In this document: piece after piece, positions 43,710 to 54,828 of the stretch
Numbering within the stretch: the first letter of the stretch is position 1
Layout of the letters: each line of letters begins with the position of its first letter
Assembly (NCBI GenBank): GCA_019916065.1
Contig: CM034237.1
Location: 23,209,752 to 23,273,751 of the forward strand
Source of the DNA: Vitellaria paradoxa
Lineage: Eukaryota > Streptophyta > Magnoliopsida > Ericales > Sapotaceae
DNA: 64,000 bases
Reading direction: 5' to 3'
Notes under the pieces: model-generated
Databases searched by the model: none
What the model was told of the DNA's origin: nothing
The model's input: only the letters and a program-made list of their open reading frames with translations
Translations under genes and position numbers: made by a program

Positions 43710-45262
43710 GTAGAAGAGCCATGGCATGTGTAGTAGTTAAAGAATGGGAAATGATGGGGACATTGAATGAGTTTGAATTGGAGCTCAAAGAAGGAAAAGA
43801 GCAAGGAGTATTATGTACTATTGTCACCCAGCCAGCTCTAATCAACAGAGTAACTGAGGCTCAAAAGTTAGATGAGGAAACTAAGGATGTTTGTAATAAA
43901 ATAAAGGATCGAGTAGATATTCCAGGCTGGACAGTGGGTGATGACAGAGTGGTCAAATACCAAGGGAGAATCTATGTGCCCTCCTCTGTTAGAGAGGAAG
44001 TCTTGAGGGATTTTCATCATTCCAGGCTAACAGTGCATCCGGGAAGTACAAAAATGTATCATGACTTAAAGAGGCAGTTTTATTGGGCAGGAATGAAGAA
44101 GGATGTGGCAGAGTTTATTAGCAAGTGTCTAACTTGTCAGCAGGTGAAGACAGAGCATCAAAGACCGGCTGGATTGTTACAGCCTTTGCCAATATCCAAG
44201 TGGAAGTGGGAAAATGTGAATATAGATTTTGTGTCAGGGTTACCAAGGATAAAAAGAGGTTGTGATGCCATATGGGTGATTGTTGACCGGTTGACCAAGT
44301 CGGCTCTTTCTTGCCAATGCGAATGACGGATTCAATGGACTCTTTGGCCCGATTATACATTCGAAAAATTATGAGGTTGCATGGGACGCCAGTGTCTATT
44401 GTCTCAGACCGGGACTCTCGTTTCGTTTCTCGATTCTGGCAAGAGTTTTCAAGCGGCCATGGGGGCGGAGTTATGTTTTAGTATGGCTTATCATCCCCAA
44501 ACGGATGGATAGTCGGAAAGAACAATTCAAATTTTAGAAGACATGCTTCGAGCTTGTGTGTTGGACTTTAAAGGTAGTTGGGAGGATCATTTTCCACTGG
44601 TGGAGTTTGCTTATAATAACAGTTACCAGGCTAGCATTGAAATGGCACCATTTGAGGCACTGTATGGAAGACCGTGTAGATCCCCGGTGTGTTGGACACA
44701 AGTTGGAGAAGCGGCCATGATTGGGCAAGAATTAGTTCAGGAAACTAATGAGAAGATCAAGGTAATTAGGCAAAGACTGGAGACAGCACGCAGTCACTAG
44801 AAGAGTTATGTGGATCAAAGAATGAGACCCTTGGAGTTTCAGGTGTGAGATCACGTATTCCTAAAAGTGTCGCCACAGAAAAGACAGTTCAGATTTAGCA
44901 AGCGAGGGAAGTTATCTCCCAGATACATTGGCCTGTTTGAAATACTAGCACGAGTTGGAGAAGTTGCTTATCGGTTGGCATTGCCACCCCAAATGTCGGG
45001 AGTGCACGAAGTCTTTCATGTCTCTATGTTGCGTAAGTACATACCAGACCCTACCTATGTGCTGAATTGGACTGAATTGGAAATAGACTCGGATGTGAAG
45101 TACGAAGTACAACCGATTTAGATTTTGGATGCTCGAGACCAAGTGCTACGGGGTAAAACAATTCCTTTGGTTTGAGAGTTATGGAAGCATCATGGAGTGG
45201 AAGAATCAACTTGGGAACATGAGCTCGAGATGTGGGAACGCTATCCACATTTGTTTTCTTAA
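43710..45262 (+). pseudogene. Gypsy integrase with C-terminal chromodomain
   Basis: The zinc-binding HHCC region is at about 44014-44135 (HHSRLTVHPG, CLTCQQVK). Of the DDE core, the first Asp is in VNIDFVSGLP, the second in [10 protein letters not shown] (another frame) and the Glu in SERTIQILE. A one-base loss near 44309 and a one-base gain near 44445 cancel each other. The GPY/F-type block follows (LSPRYIGLFEILARVGEVAYRL, cited as 44909-44974), then LHK-type VFHVSMLRKYIPDP. A chromodomain closes it (YEVQPI-stop-ILDAR, then WKHHGVEESTWE, ERYPHLF) at 45100-45262. Stops at 44798, 44846, 45119 and 45173 break it. The chromodomain would steer insertion to heterochromatin. Confidence 0.92.
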
Positions 45263-45301
45263 GGTTATGTTGTGTACTAAATTTCGAGGGCGGAATTTTT
45301 T

Positions 45302-45314
45302 AAAGGGGGGAGAA
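45302..45314 (+). promoter_or_regulatory. Polypurine tract of the Tekay-type element
   Basis: AAAGGGGGGAGAA sits immediately before the TG of the 3' LTR and 40 bases after the chromodomain stop. Confidence 0.9.
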
Positions 45315-45973
45315 TGTAATACCCTGAATTTTCATGTTAATATAATTTGATGGTTTTAACATGTTTTGGGCATGTTAGTATGTTAATTAAGTAGGTTTAG
45401 TCATTAAAGATGACTTGGGGGTGTGAATTTTGAAAGAAATGGGCAAAATAGCTCAAAAGTCAACATTTTGACTCGGAGGCATGCAGAGGGGTGCCTATGG
45501 GTCTAGGACGGGCACCCATGGTCCACAAGGGGTGCCCCACTTGTATTGAAAATCAACAGTGAGGTGTCCTATCGTTTGACAGCCGAGACTTAACCCTATT
45601 GACACCTATGCCTAGCTAGGGGTGAGGGGAGGCCTGAGAATTACTATTTGGGGATTAAAAATATTGTTATATATATATTAGATTGATTTGATGCAAGAGA
45701 GAGAGAGAGAAGTGGCTTGAAAGAGAGAGAATCGGGTGATCAAAGCAAAGGAGAAGAAGAAGACCACCGGTAGAGATTTCAAAGGTAGGTTTTCCAAATC
45801 TTTATAGAATTCAAATTCCTCTTGCAAAGTTGAAATTAGAACCCTAAGAAACCTTCCTATGTTATTCATTTTTAGTTTTGATCAAGGAGGGAGGAGATTG
45901 ACCTCATCAAAGTTTGAGGGTTTGGAAGCTCAAGACACCTCCATTTTGATCTATCTTTTTACCACTCAAGGCA
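45315..45973 (+). repeat. Truncated 3' LTR of the Tekay-type element
   Basis: It starts TGTAATACCCTGAA and follows the 5' LTR to ACCACTCAAGGCA (compare 37435-37447). It then departs abruptly into Athila-like coding sequence. About 2.1 kb of LTR is missing. It has small indels relative to the 5' LTR, including one GGGGCGCCC unit fewer. Confidence 0.92.
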
Positions 45974-46293
45974 AACCTCAGGACTTCAACCGTTCAATAT
46001 CACATCTTATGTTAAATCCAGAGGTTTGATATTAAAGAAGAAAAGGAGGGTAGAGGAATCAGAGGAAGAGGGTGAACCTTCACAACCCCAAGAGGAACAA
46101 GAGGAGGTCACCAATGTTGAGTTGGCCAATCAGATTGGAGTTTTAGCTGAACGTATTAGTGTCATGGAACAGAATCATGAAGCTGATCACTAGCTCCTGC
46201 TACCCATTCACCAAGGCCAGCAAACTCAAGGCCATCTCCTACAGAGTGTTTTGGATTATCTCAGAGAATCTCATCCACCCCTGCCTCCACAAT
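45974..46293 (+). pseudogene. C-terminal part of an Athila-like ORF
   Basis: One frame reads TSGLQPFNITSYVKSRGL, then a Glu/Arg/Lys-rich stretch (KKKRRVEESEEEGEPSQP), VELANQIGVLAERISVMEQ and, after one TAG (46192), HLLQSVLDYLRESHPPLPPQ before TGA. The pattern (a short coiled-coil motif followed by a Gln/Pro-rich end) resembles the C-terminus of the extra ORF of Athila-type elements, often called a putative plant transposon protein. The upstream part is lost at the LTR junction. Assignment is tentative. Confidence 0.4.
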
Positions 46294-46413
46294 GATGGAT
46301 TTTATGTTTCTTTCTTTGAGAGTTTATGAGTGAACTTTTCTTTTTGTTTAATTTGTAATCCTAAAACTCTTTACTCACTTTTAACTGCTGGGATGTTTAT
46401 ATATTTCTAGTTT

Positions 46414-47289
46414 GTGTTTGTTTCCATTTTATCTTATTTTTATGGATGTTACCTTGTGTTAAATTATGGGTTGTTTATGTTCTTAAATTTTATTTTCCTA
46501 TTTTTTGCAAAGAACAGGTACTTCATCTATGGTCCAACTAACAATCAATGTAAACAATGGGAACTTAGTACCATAAGTAGAAAACATAAGTGGGATGCCA
46601 TAACCTTTATATCCAGTGAGAGTAGCGAGTCTGAGAGTTCAGAGGTTGACTGGGAATGGTGGCCTGAGGACTATTTCTTAGACAGCAATTCACTACCCTT
46701 ACCATATATATATCCACCACTGATGTTCATCACACCTGATCAATTAGATGACCAATGGTGGGATGAAGTTGACCTTCAATTTCTCTTAGATATGGAATGG
46801 GTTGAGATAATTATAGCTGATGAGTGGTTAGATGCACCCTCTTACGCCACAGACACCGACACCATAGAATCTGAAACAAGTTCTTTGTCTGAGTACTTTG
46901 ATATGCCACCCCTAGAAGACGTCCTTGGAAATGAAAGTAGTAACATTGAGTCTAGGGAGGATGGTGATGTTTACAATGAACTGGACCAAGATGATAATTT
47001 TGCTACTTCATTGCAACTACTTTTTGAGTATCACCCAACTTTTGATTCTATTGAAGATAACATGAGGTACTCCTTAACCTTTCCTTATCTTTTATGTTTA
47101 TTTCATTTCGTTTATTCTTTTTATTGTTACATTTATGTTCATATTCTTCTCAATTCAGGTTGGGGGGTATATACATCATCCTTATCATGCTCATTGCACA
47201 CCCTACGCACCCACATATGCTTCTTATTTTTCACATTGAGGACAATGTTCAGTGTAGGTTGGGGGGGTAGAATTCGCATGATGATATGA
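46414..47289 (+). CDS. Unknown acidic ORF of the Athila-like element
   Basis: A 291-codon frame. The first about 35 residues are hydrophobic (LSYFYGCYLVLNYGLFMFLNF) and may be non-coding DNA or an intron, because AACAGGTACTTC at 46512 looks like a splice border. Residues 50-215 are strongly acidic with many Trp, Ser and Asp (SSESSESESSEVDWEWW, DDQWWDEVDLQFLLDMEW, DEWLDAP). The final hydrophobic stretch overlaps the conserved ACATTGAGG motif and is probably not protein. I do not recognise it; it may be a degenerate element-specific protein. Confidence 0.4.
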   Translation: MFVSILSYFYGCYLVLNYGLFMFLNFIFLFFAKNRYFIYGPTNNQCKQWELSTISRKHKWDAITFISSESSESESSEVDWEWWPEDYFLDSNSLPLPYIYPPLMFITPDQLDDQWWDEVDLQFLLDMEWVEIIIADEWLDAPSYATDTDTIESETSSLSEYFDMPPLEDVLGNESSNIESREDGDVYNELDQDDNFATSLQLLFEYHPTFDSIEDNMRYSLTFPYLLCLFHFVYSFYCYIYVHILLNSGWGVYTSSLSCSLHTLRTHICFLFFTLRTMFSVGWGGRIRMMI

Positions 47290-48874
47290 TACTCTTATGG
47301 TTTGGTTAATTGTGAAATTAAGTGAGATGGTAAAAAGTGAATTCTATTCAAGCCTTAATAGGAAACATAATTCCAGTGGAGTGTGTGATAACTTTGTGCA
47401 TTTTTGGCCTATCATGGTGGAAAGTTTATGTGCTTAGGCGTAGATTTTATTTGATATTGGTTACTTGAACATCTTTGGACTTGGTAGAGACTTACACCCT
47501 TTTATGGTGAGCTTTTGAGCCTTATATTCTTTTCTTGAGGGGTTGCACATGCTAACATTTCTTTTGCTCTTCACCTTGGATTTCATTGCATCGATTGCAC
47601 CACAAACACTTACATGAGTATCTATGTCGCACATTATGAGTTGTTGCAAGCTTTGAAAATGATGCTAGGCTTTCTTTGTCATTTTGAGCCTTTTTGTCCT
47701 TTCTTGGTTATGAATTACCCTAGGAACCAACTTGAAGCCTTTTCAACAATGTGTGTGATACATATATATATTTTTCTTGATTTCCCCCTCTTATATTATT
47801 CCCTAACTTTATTCACACACCTTAAGCCTTACCTTCATATGTCTTGGGTTGTAAAAGTGCTTTAATGTCTATGGTGTCAATGGAGGATGAAAACTTGTTG
47901 GAGGGGAGATTCTAATTGATGTTTTGTTTATTTCAAGTATTGGAAAAAAAATAAAAAAATAAAAAAAAAAACAAAAAAAAAAACAGAAAAAAACAGAAAA
48001 AACAAAAAAAAAGAAAAAAAAATTATCATTTCTTTGGTTTAATAAAGTGTGGGACTTATACATTAGTTGCAACTTTTGCAATTTTCCCAAGGGTAGTATT
48101 TAGTGTGAAGGAACTTCTTGTTGGGCTCATTGTTGGGGTTTGGAAAGGAAGTGGGTAGTTAGGGAGTTGTGTGCACTTGAACATTTTTTTTCTCCCAAGA
48201 TATGTGTCTTGATTTCCATCCTCCTTTGTTAACCACTACCCCTAGCCAAGTTACAACCAAACTAAAGACCTAGTGGATTCTAAGTAAGCAACTCTTATAT
48301 GGTGCATGTAGTGGCATTGTGTAGGTTATGTGATGTGATTTTTTACATATTACATATGCATTGAAACATGGTTAGGAGCTGTCCACTTTGAGTTTCATTT
48401 TAATTCATTCATATATTATGGAGATATGTGCAACTAGGATAGCATTTTATGCTAATAGGAATGTGTGAACCCTTGAATGAGTGAATTTCTTTCTATGAGT
48501 GGAATCCTATGAGCTTTTGAAGTCAAAACTTAGTTCCAGTTATGCTCTTGAGACCTTGTTGAATGAATACACATGATATGTAGATTTTGTAACTTATTGA
48601 GCTTGAACTTAATTCATCTTAGATTCGGATCACTTTTTGACACTTTGAGACCATGCCATAGAATTTTGTGGGTAGATTCACTGCAAACCTTCACGAGACC
48701 TTACTCATCCACTAGGGGGAACCTAGGGGTTTAAAGGGCTTGCTACACGTAGCTAAGTGTAGCCGTGTTTCCAATGAAAAGAGAAATAAGATAGTAGTTG
48801 CATCTCATTTTAATAAAGAACATTATGCATTTCATTTTAATAAAGAGCATTGCTAGGGACTAGCAATATTCAAG
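47290..48874 (+). other. Non-coding 3' interior of the Athila-like element
   Basis: It is colinear in part with 30420-28690 (minus) and 58640-59890: the GAGCTTTTGAGCCT block, the CCTAGGAACCAACTTGAAGCC block, a poly(A)-rich tract at 47942-48020 and the CTCATCCACTAGGGGGAACC block near 48705. There is no ORF. Confidence 0.65.
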
Positions 48875-48884
48875 TTGGGGGGTG
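48875..48884 (+). promoter_or_regulatory. Polypurine tract of the truncated Athila-like element
   Basis: TTGGGGGGTG precedes the LTR start TGATTACAC, identical to the PPT of the gag-only element. Confidence 0.8.
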
Positions 48885-50457
48885 TGATTACACTTGAAAA
48901 GTGTAATTACCAACTCCCTAACTCAACACTTATTCATGCATTTAAATAATTAAAGTTGAAGTTTTAGTGTTATTGTATTACTTATACTTTTATTGTTTAT
49001 TTGCAGAGAAAAGGGCAAGGATGTCGAAGTTTATAGCTATGGAAATGGCCGAGAAAACAAAGGAAATGTCATGGTTCAAACCTCACCTTGGATGGCCAAG
49101 ACTAGCCCAAAGACTCAACTTAAAGGAGGAAGAAAAGCAAGAAATCAAGACACTTGGGGGTCGGGACCGTCCATCTAATGGTCGGGACCACAGTGTATAG
49201 GATTTGAGAAGAAAGCTTTCTGTGGTCCCGACCCCCAAATTAGACGGTCGGGACCACCGTGTACCCGAAATTCAAGAATTAAAGCACCTCTTTTAGGGTT
49301 TCTTGGCATCTATAAAAAGAGCTTTTGCACGACCAAGAATGGGGGGAAGCCCCTTTTGATTTTGCACCTTCAAATTGAGCGTTAGAATATAATTTTGAGA
49401 GTTTTTAGATTAGTTTTTAAACTTGGATGCGTGGATTCATGGTTTTTGTTGGAGCTTTCATCGTTGTCTTTGTAGTGATTCTTCACCTCGTCTTTTATAT
49501 TCACTTTACGTTGTAAGTTGCACTTTAATCTATTTCGTTTTATTTCGATTTGTTTCGTAATATCATGTTTTGCTTGTTTCAATTCTCTTTTCGTATGATT
49601 GAATGCTATTTTATTGTTTTTAAGATGTTTAAAGTAGTCGTAGCGTAAAACCCTAATCTTGATTCAACAAATCAAGAAAGGGTAGTTCACGAAAAGCTTT
49701 GGGGTGTTCGTAGTCTCTTCGCGAAGGTTGCGAAACCTTTTTCGAAGGGATTTACCTTTCGAAATCTATTTTTCTTCTGTTTCAAAAACATTCGAATACG
49801 AAAATTCTTAACCAAATCCGTGTGAGATCACTGGTATGAATTTTCGTAACCAAATTTCAAATACTTTTGAACAAAATTAAAAATCAGATTTTTATTAATA
49901 TTTTGGTGTTTAATTGAGAAACTCTAGGAAACAAAGGTCTTTAACCATATCTGCTTGAGATCACTGGTACTGACCTTTGATTATAATATTTTCAAAACTT
50001 TTCAAATTAAACCCTGTTCTTCAAACAAACACACCCCAAGGCAAAGTAGTGAACTACCCGGACTTGACGTTGAATCAAGATTCTTACTAGTATTGAATTT
50101 CAATCCAATTTAATTTTAATTACAATCGAGTAATTTTGAAGCTGAAAGTGTTTTGTTGATTTTATTTTAAAATTTTGCCATCTTATTTGATTCCCTTTAA
50201 AATTCTGAATGTCCTATTTAGTTTAATTATAACTAGTTTAAATTGAACTTGTCTTTAATTTTATTGAATCCTTAAACTTAGTAAACATAAACTTCCAAAT
50301 TTAATTCTCTTTAGTTTTAAAATTCAGTCCACATCCTAAAAACTTAAACACATTAGGCTCTCTGTGGAATTCGACCTCGGACTCACCGAGTTTAAAACTG
50401 CGACTACCCTCTTGCACTTGAGAGGTAAAAAGCCTGAACACAATTTAGGGTCGATCA
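48885..50457 (+). repeat. 3' LTR of the truncated Athila-like element
   Basis: It is 1573 bp, starting TGATTACACTTGAAAAGTG and ending GGGTCGATCA. It shares the start, the CGACCTCGGACTCACCGAG block near 50370 and the CTTGCACTTG block with the LTRs at 26920-28670 and 59903-61415, but is clearly diverged in between. It has paired GGTCGGGACC-type near-palindromes at about 49160-49250. Confidence 0.85.
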
Positions 50458-50627
50458 CTATTTCATCGGCATCATTAGTTACTTAAACCTTAGTTAGGGG
50501 GAACCATGACATATGCACACCACACGTTTACCTTACATTTTCACCATTGCTCTTCCTTTACACACATTGAAGACAATGTGCATCTTTAGTTGGGGGGTGG
50601 TTATATGTTTATGTTGCCCATGGTATA
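50458..50627 (+). mobile_element. Third Athila-like element, left piece
   Basis: This 170-base piece has the ACATTGAAGACAATGTGC motif (about 50562) and TTGGGGGGTGG, the landmark before the non-coding interior in this family (compare 47236). Its continuation is at 58438, after the copia B insertion. Its 5' part is absent; it abuts the LTR of the preceding Athila-like element. Confidence 0.65.
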
Positions 50628-51464
50628 TGTTAAGACCAAATATTGTAAATTGGCAAATCCATGATCAGAGAAAAGTATTTGTACTTTTAGAGTTAGTGTA
50701 GGCAAAGACACTAGAGTCTTAAGTCAAATAAAATTCTAAAAGGCCTCAGAAAAATTATTTCCATAATGGCCAGAAGTCCTAAAGAAGTCAAACAAGTGCC
50801 AGGACTAATTTACGCAATAAGCCCGCAGGAAGGCCGCAGTTTGGCACAGGAAAATCCTGAGAGCACAATATGAAGCGATGGCCATGCAAGAAGACTGCTC
50901 TGATTCACGAGAAAGCTATAGGAAGGTTACGGGAAGACCCCAGGTGCGCCCTTCCCCTGAGGCACAGCTTTCAACCTATTTTGATCCCTAGCCGCCTCAG
51001 TTTTGTCTATATATATCCTCTGGACATCTTTAGGATTACACACAGAGAGAATACACATTAGATTGAGAGCCTGAAAGATCAATTATTCTCTTAACTACTT
51101 AGCCAATATGTCTTATGTTCAATCCGAATGAGTTTGGGTTCAAGGTTTGTGAACGCTGAGGATTCAGCAGAACCTATTGAGGAATCAGTATTGTGCCTTC
51201 GAGGAGTCGGAAGGCTTTTGCTAAAAGGAGTTGGTGAATCGAGGATTCGAGCAAAAGTCAACAGAGAATAGAGTCGAGGAGTCAATCTATTGAGAGTTTG
51301 AGTTTGTAACCAACGTTTATTTTTTTGAGTTTGTAACCAACGTTTATTTTTACTAAAAGTTTTTGAGATTTATGGGTTTCCTCGTTTTGTGTATCTTGCC
51401 TTCTTTTATTCTGTGATTGTGGTTGATTGTTTGGGATCTTTACCAGCAAATTACATAATTTTCA
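50628..51464 (+). repeat. 5' LTR of copia B
   Basis: It is 837 bp, TGTTAAGACC to TTTTCA, with the TATA-like CTATATATATCC near 51007 and the GAGGAKTC cluster at about 51155-51285. A short duplication (GTTTGTAACCAACGTTTATT twice at about 51301-51350) accounts for part of its extra length over the 3' LTR. Confidence 0.92.
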
Positions 51465-51466
51465 AT

Positions 51467-51478
51467 TGGTATCAGAGC
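51467..51478 (+). promoter_or_regulatory. PBS of copia B (initiator tRNA-Met)
   Basis: TGGTATCAGAGC lies two bases after the LTR end, an exact match to the plant tRNA-iMet PBS. Confidence 0.9.
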
Positions 51479-51520
51479 AGGTTCATTTTTGAGAATAAAA
51501 TATAATCCCGTTAGTTGCTA

Positions 51521-52020
51521 ATGAATCCTCCTAGAGAAGGTAGTTTGAGTACTAGACACCAGTGTTTGATGGCACTAACTATGTGTATTGGAAGGTTCGC
51601 ATGAGAGCGCATCTGATCTCGCTAAATGTTAACGTTTGGTTATCTATTGAGAACAGTTGGGTAAAGCCAACTCCTTCTATCGATAACGTAACAATTAAAA
51701 GCCTATGGATATGTGGACTAGGGCAGAGTAGGAAAAGGCAGAATGGAACTATAAAGCATTGAGCTCTATTTTCTGTGCAGTCTCTGCTGATGAGTTTAGA
51801 AGAATTTCAAGCTGTGAGATTGCTAAAGAGGCATGGAAAATTCTTGAATTGACTTATGAAGGAGATTCCACAGTGAAGAAGTCCAAGCTCTAGAAAATAA
51901 CCTCCGAGTTTGAAAACTTGAAGATGTCTGAAGATGAACTTTTTGATAGTTTTTACGCGAAACTTAGTGACATTGTCAACACCAGTTGCAATCTTGGAGA
52001 ACCAATTCCCAATCGAAAGA
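51521..52020 (+). pseudogene. SIRE-type gag of copia B, first part
   Basis: The start ATGAATCCTCCTAGAGAAGG matches the gag start of copia A. A one-base loss near 51560 shifts the frame before VFDGTNYVYWKVRMRAHL. Stops that copia A lacks occur at 51729 (CAG to TAG) and 51891 (CAG to TAG). The capsid block SSIFCAVSADEFRRIS is readable near 51770. The solo LTR is inserted at 52020, in the ...PNRK codons, and gag resumes at 54829. Confidence 0.87.
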
Positions 52021-54823
52021 TGTAATACCCCAAACTTTTGCATGAATATAAATAGATGGTTATTCAAATATTTTGAGATAACAGTATGTTGATTAAGTGA
52101 TATTCATTATTAATTGTACTTTAGAGTTGGGAACTTTGAGAAGGATGAGCCAAACATGTGAAAGTTGGCATTTTAGCACGAGTGCAAAAGAGGAGGCACC
52201 TTGGGCGCATGCAACATGGGTGCCTAAGACCTTGGGCGCACACCTGAGAAGTGCTTGGGCACCCAAGGTATAGCAGAGTTGACTAGGATAGAGTATTCTA
52301 GAAGATATAGCCGAGCCTCACCCCTATACACCTATATTTAGGCTTAGGGGGTGGGAAAATCTGGAATTACTGTGGAACCATTAAATATTAGCAAATATTG
52401 GTATATATATATATATGTGTGTGTGTAAGGTGGAAGAGAGAGAGAAATGTTGCTTGGAGAGAGGGAAACCCGGAAGAGGAAGAAAGAAGAAGAAACAAAG
52501 AGAACCAGGAAGGATTTGTATGGTAAGTGTTTCTAACCTCAACCAAAATCAAATTAACCTTGCAAGAATGCAATTAAGCACTCAAGAAACCTATCTATGT
52601 GATTTGTTTGTTGTTTAGATCAAAGGGTGAAGAGATCAAACCCAATCAAAGTTGGAGGTTTGAAACCAAAAAGAACCCTTCTCTTGTTCTTCATCTTTAT
52701 TCAACTTGAGGTAGGGATTTTATGCTCATTCCTACATATATGATGTGTAACAAGATCTAGAACAATATTTGGGTAACTATTGCAAGATTTGATTTCATTT
52801 ATGGAAGAAAATAAGGGTTATACACACTTGTATAGGTAAAGAGAGAGATAAGGATGTTTGATCCATAACTTGGCCCATAGTCAATGAAAACTCAAATGGT
52901 TAGTTTCCTTTAATGCTTATAAGACTTGTGGAGATGTTATGAACATGAAACTTTAGGTATTTTTACTTTAACTTGGTCATTTTGAGGTCCTAAGGGTGAA
53001 AAACCATGAAACTAGAAAACAGAGCATTAAACCCATAACTTGAACCAAGCTGTGAGCGCACAAAGGAGACACAGTTGAGCGCCCAAGCCTCTTAGACGCA
53101 CGGCCGAGTGTCTGCTTTGGTGGCCACCGAGCCTAGGTCATTTTCTAGACTTTGCTTAGTTTGGCCTCCTACCTTGGGTTTATGAAAGAGTTGGTAATAT
53201 GTTTTCACATGAAGCTTTTACTTGATTAATTGTATGGATTTAAAAAGGGAAATGTGTTCTAAAAAGTGATTAAGGATTTGTTATCTTAAGCTAATGGGAT
53301 TTAACTAGTAATGATGAATGAGTGTTACCTTGAATGAAATGAATTGGAAGATTACTTTGAGATAAGAGTCTTAATCGAGTAGAATTGTGATTATGTCTTG
53401 ATGTAAACTAAATGATGAGGTATACAACATGTGATTGATTATGTAAAATCTAAATTAATAAAGAGACTCAAATTCATAATGACGATAAATGTTGAATGTT
53501 TAATAAGGTTTGATAAATGTTAATATGAGATGAATTCTAGAATGAACCAAAAAGTGAATATATGATTGAAAGAGATTGAAATGTGAACTTTTGTTAATAA
53601 GTGATGGAAATTAAATGAGGCTTAGGTTAAATGAAATGAAAAGATGAATGAGTTGTATTCCATGAGGGAATGGAATGTGGTTGTATGTGTTGGGAAAGTT
53701 TATTGTGATGAATGTGAAATGTAATTAAAGAATATTGAATGTAAAGAATGATTGGTTGTGTGCCGAGGGCCGTGGTGGGGTGCCAAAATAGGAAGGGTCG
53801 TGAGATTACCCTCAGGTTGAAAGACCCGAAACCTGCACAGGGTTTGGTGTCAATGCCAGTAGGTTAGTAGCCCACAACATTGTGTGTGTATATGGGTTAC
53901 CTGTGGCCCTGGACTGTGATCCTAAACGATGGTGTTCAGTTTACCGTTTCCATTAGGTCTAGACCCATAAAAGACGGTATTGTGTATGCACCCAACCCCC
54001 GATGACTTGTGTTGTTATGGCAATGCGATTGAATGATGAATAAGTGAAAATGTGGATGTGGAGATGTGATAGAATGATGAATAAGTACTAATGTGGATAT
54101 GGTTATGTGATTGAATGTTGAATATGTGATTATGTGATTGAATGTTGAATATGTGATAATGTGATATATGTTGAATATATGATAATGTGATATAGAACGT
54201 GATTGAATATAAACTTAGGAAATTTAATACTGAAGAATAATTGGAAATGAATACAACACTATGATGTTATTAAATGACGATAAATAATTACATAAGTTGA
54301 AAACTAATTGATATTAATAAATTGTTATGGCACATAGAAAGATGTGGTGTACCTTTGCATATATGTACATTGGCATGCATGTGTTGATTACATACCATAT
54401 ATGCTTGTTTGAGGCATCGTGGGCATAAGTGGACCCATGCTCACGTCCTTACAGATTTTGATGCAGGAACAGGTCATATCAATTAGGTGGGCTGATGGGG
54501 TTGATTAGGAGTGCTTATGCATGAGCCCTTCTAAACTTAGCAAAACTTTTGGTTACTTAGTTTTGTTTTATTTGAAATTGTAATATTGTACATTAAGGAA
54601 TTATTCAATTTGGTTGTAAGGGCCCTAAGGCCTAAGTTATGTATTAATGGGAGGAATGTTGGAAGTTTATGACTTGACTATAGCCAAGGTTAAATTTATG
54701 TTATCTTATGTTTTGGGCTCACCTAGAGGTTTTTGTATTGCTCTGATCATGGGATAGTTATATTAGTGCATGTTATGTGTGTTTATCACTCACTCCTCGA
54801 GTCACGAGATCCGGGGCATGACA
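52021..54823 (+). repeat. Solo LTR of a Tekay/Del-type element inside copia B gag
   Basis: It runs from TGTAATACCCCAAACTTTTG to GATCCGGGGCATGACA, 2803 bp, with AAAGA duplicated at 52016-52020 and 54824-54828. The uninterrupted sequence in copia A (AATCGAAAGATTGTAAG near 36208) proves the insertion site. It belongs to the same subfamily as the inverted fragment at 7919-15589 and has an AT/GT microsatellite near 52402-52428. Confidence 0.95.
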
Positions 54824-54828
54824 AAAGA

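Larger units (their letters stand above)
36758..45973 (+). mobile_element. Tekay/Del-type gypsy chromovirus, 3' LTR truncated
   Basis: Order: 5' LTR (36758-39507), PBS (39511-39522), an extra Cys-rich ORF (39637-40233), gag-protease-RT-RNase H-integrase-chromodomain in one frame (40517-45262), PPT (45302-45314) and the first 659 bp of the 3' LTR. RT before integrase defines gypsy, and the C-terminal chromodomain defines a chromovirus. It is inserted in copia A. Many in-frame stops, two frameshifts and an RT deletion inactivate it. At 45973 the 3' LTR joins unrelated Athila-like sequence, so no target duplication can be tested (left candidate AAGTG, 36753-36757). Confidence 0.92.
45974..50457 (+). 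mobile_element. 5'-truncated Athila-like element
   Basis: The 3' half of an element of the same family as 26920-34590, in plus orientation. It has the tail of an ORF (to 46293), an unassigned ORF (46414-47289), the ACATTGAGGACAATGT motif (47236-47251) with a following G-run, a poly(A)-rich tract (47942-48020), a PPT (48875-48884) and the 3' LTR (48885-50457). Its 5' LTR, PBS and gag are missing because the left end is fused to the truncated Tekay LTR. It differs from the gag-only element in carrying ORFs after the gag position. Confidence 0.82.

Noticed and set aside
47869..48090. Phe-rich minus-strand ORF
   Set aside because: It is a translation of the poly(A)-rich tract of the Athila-like interior.
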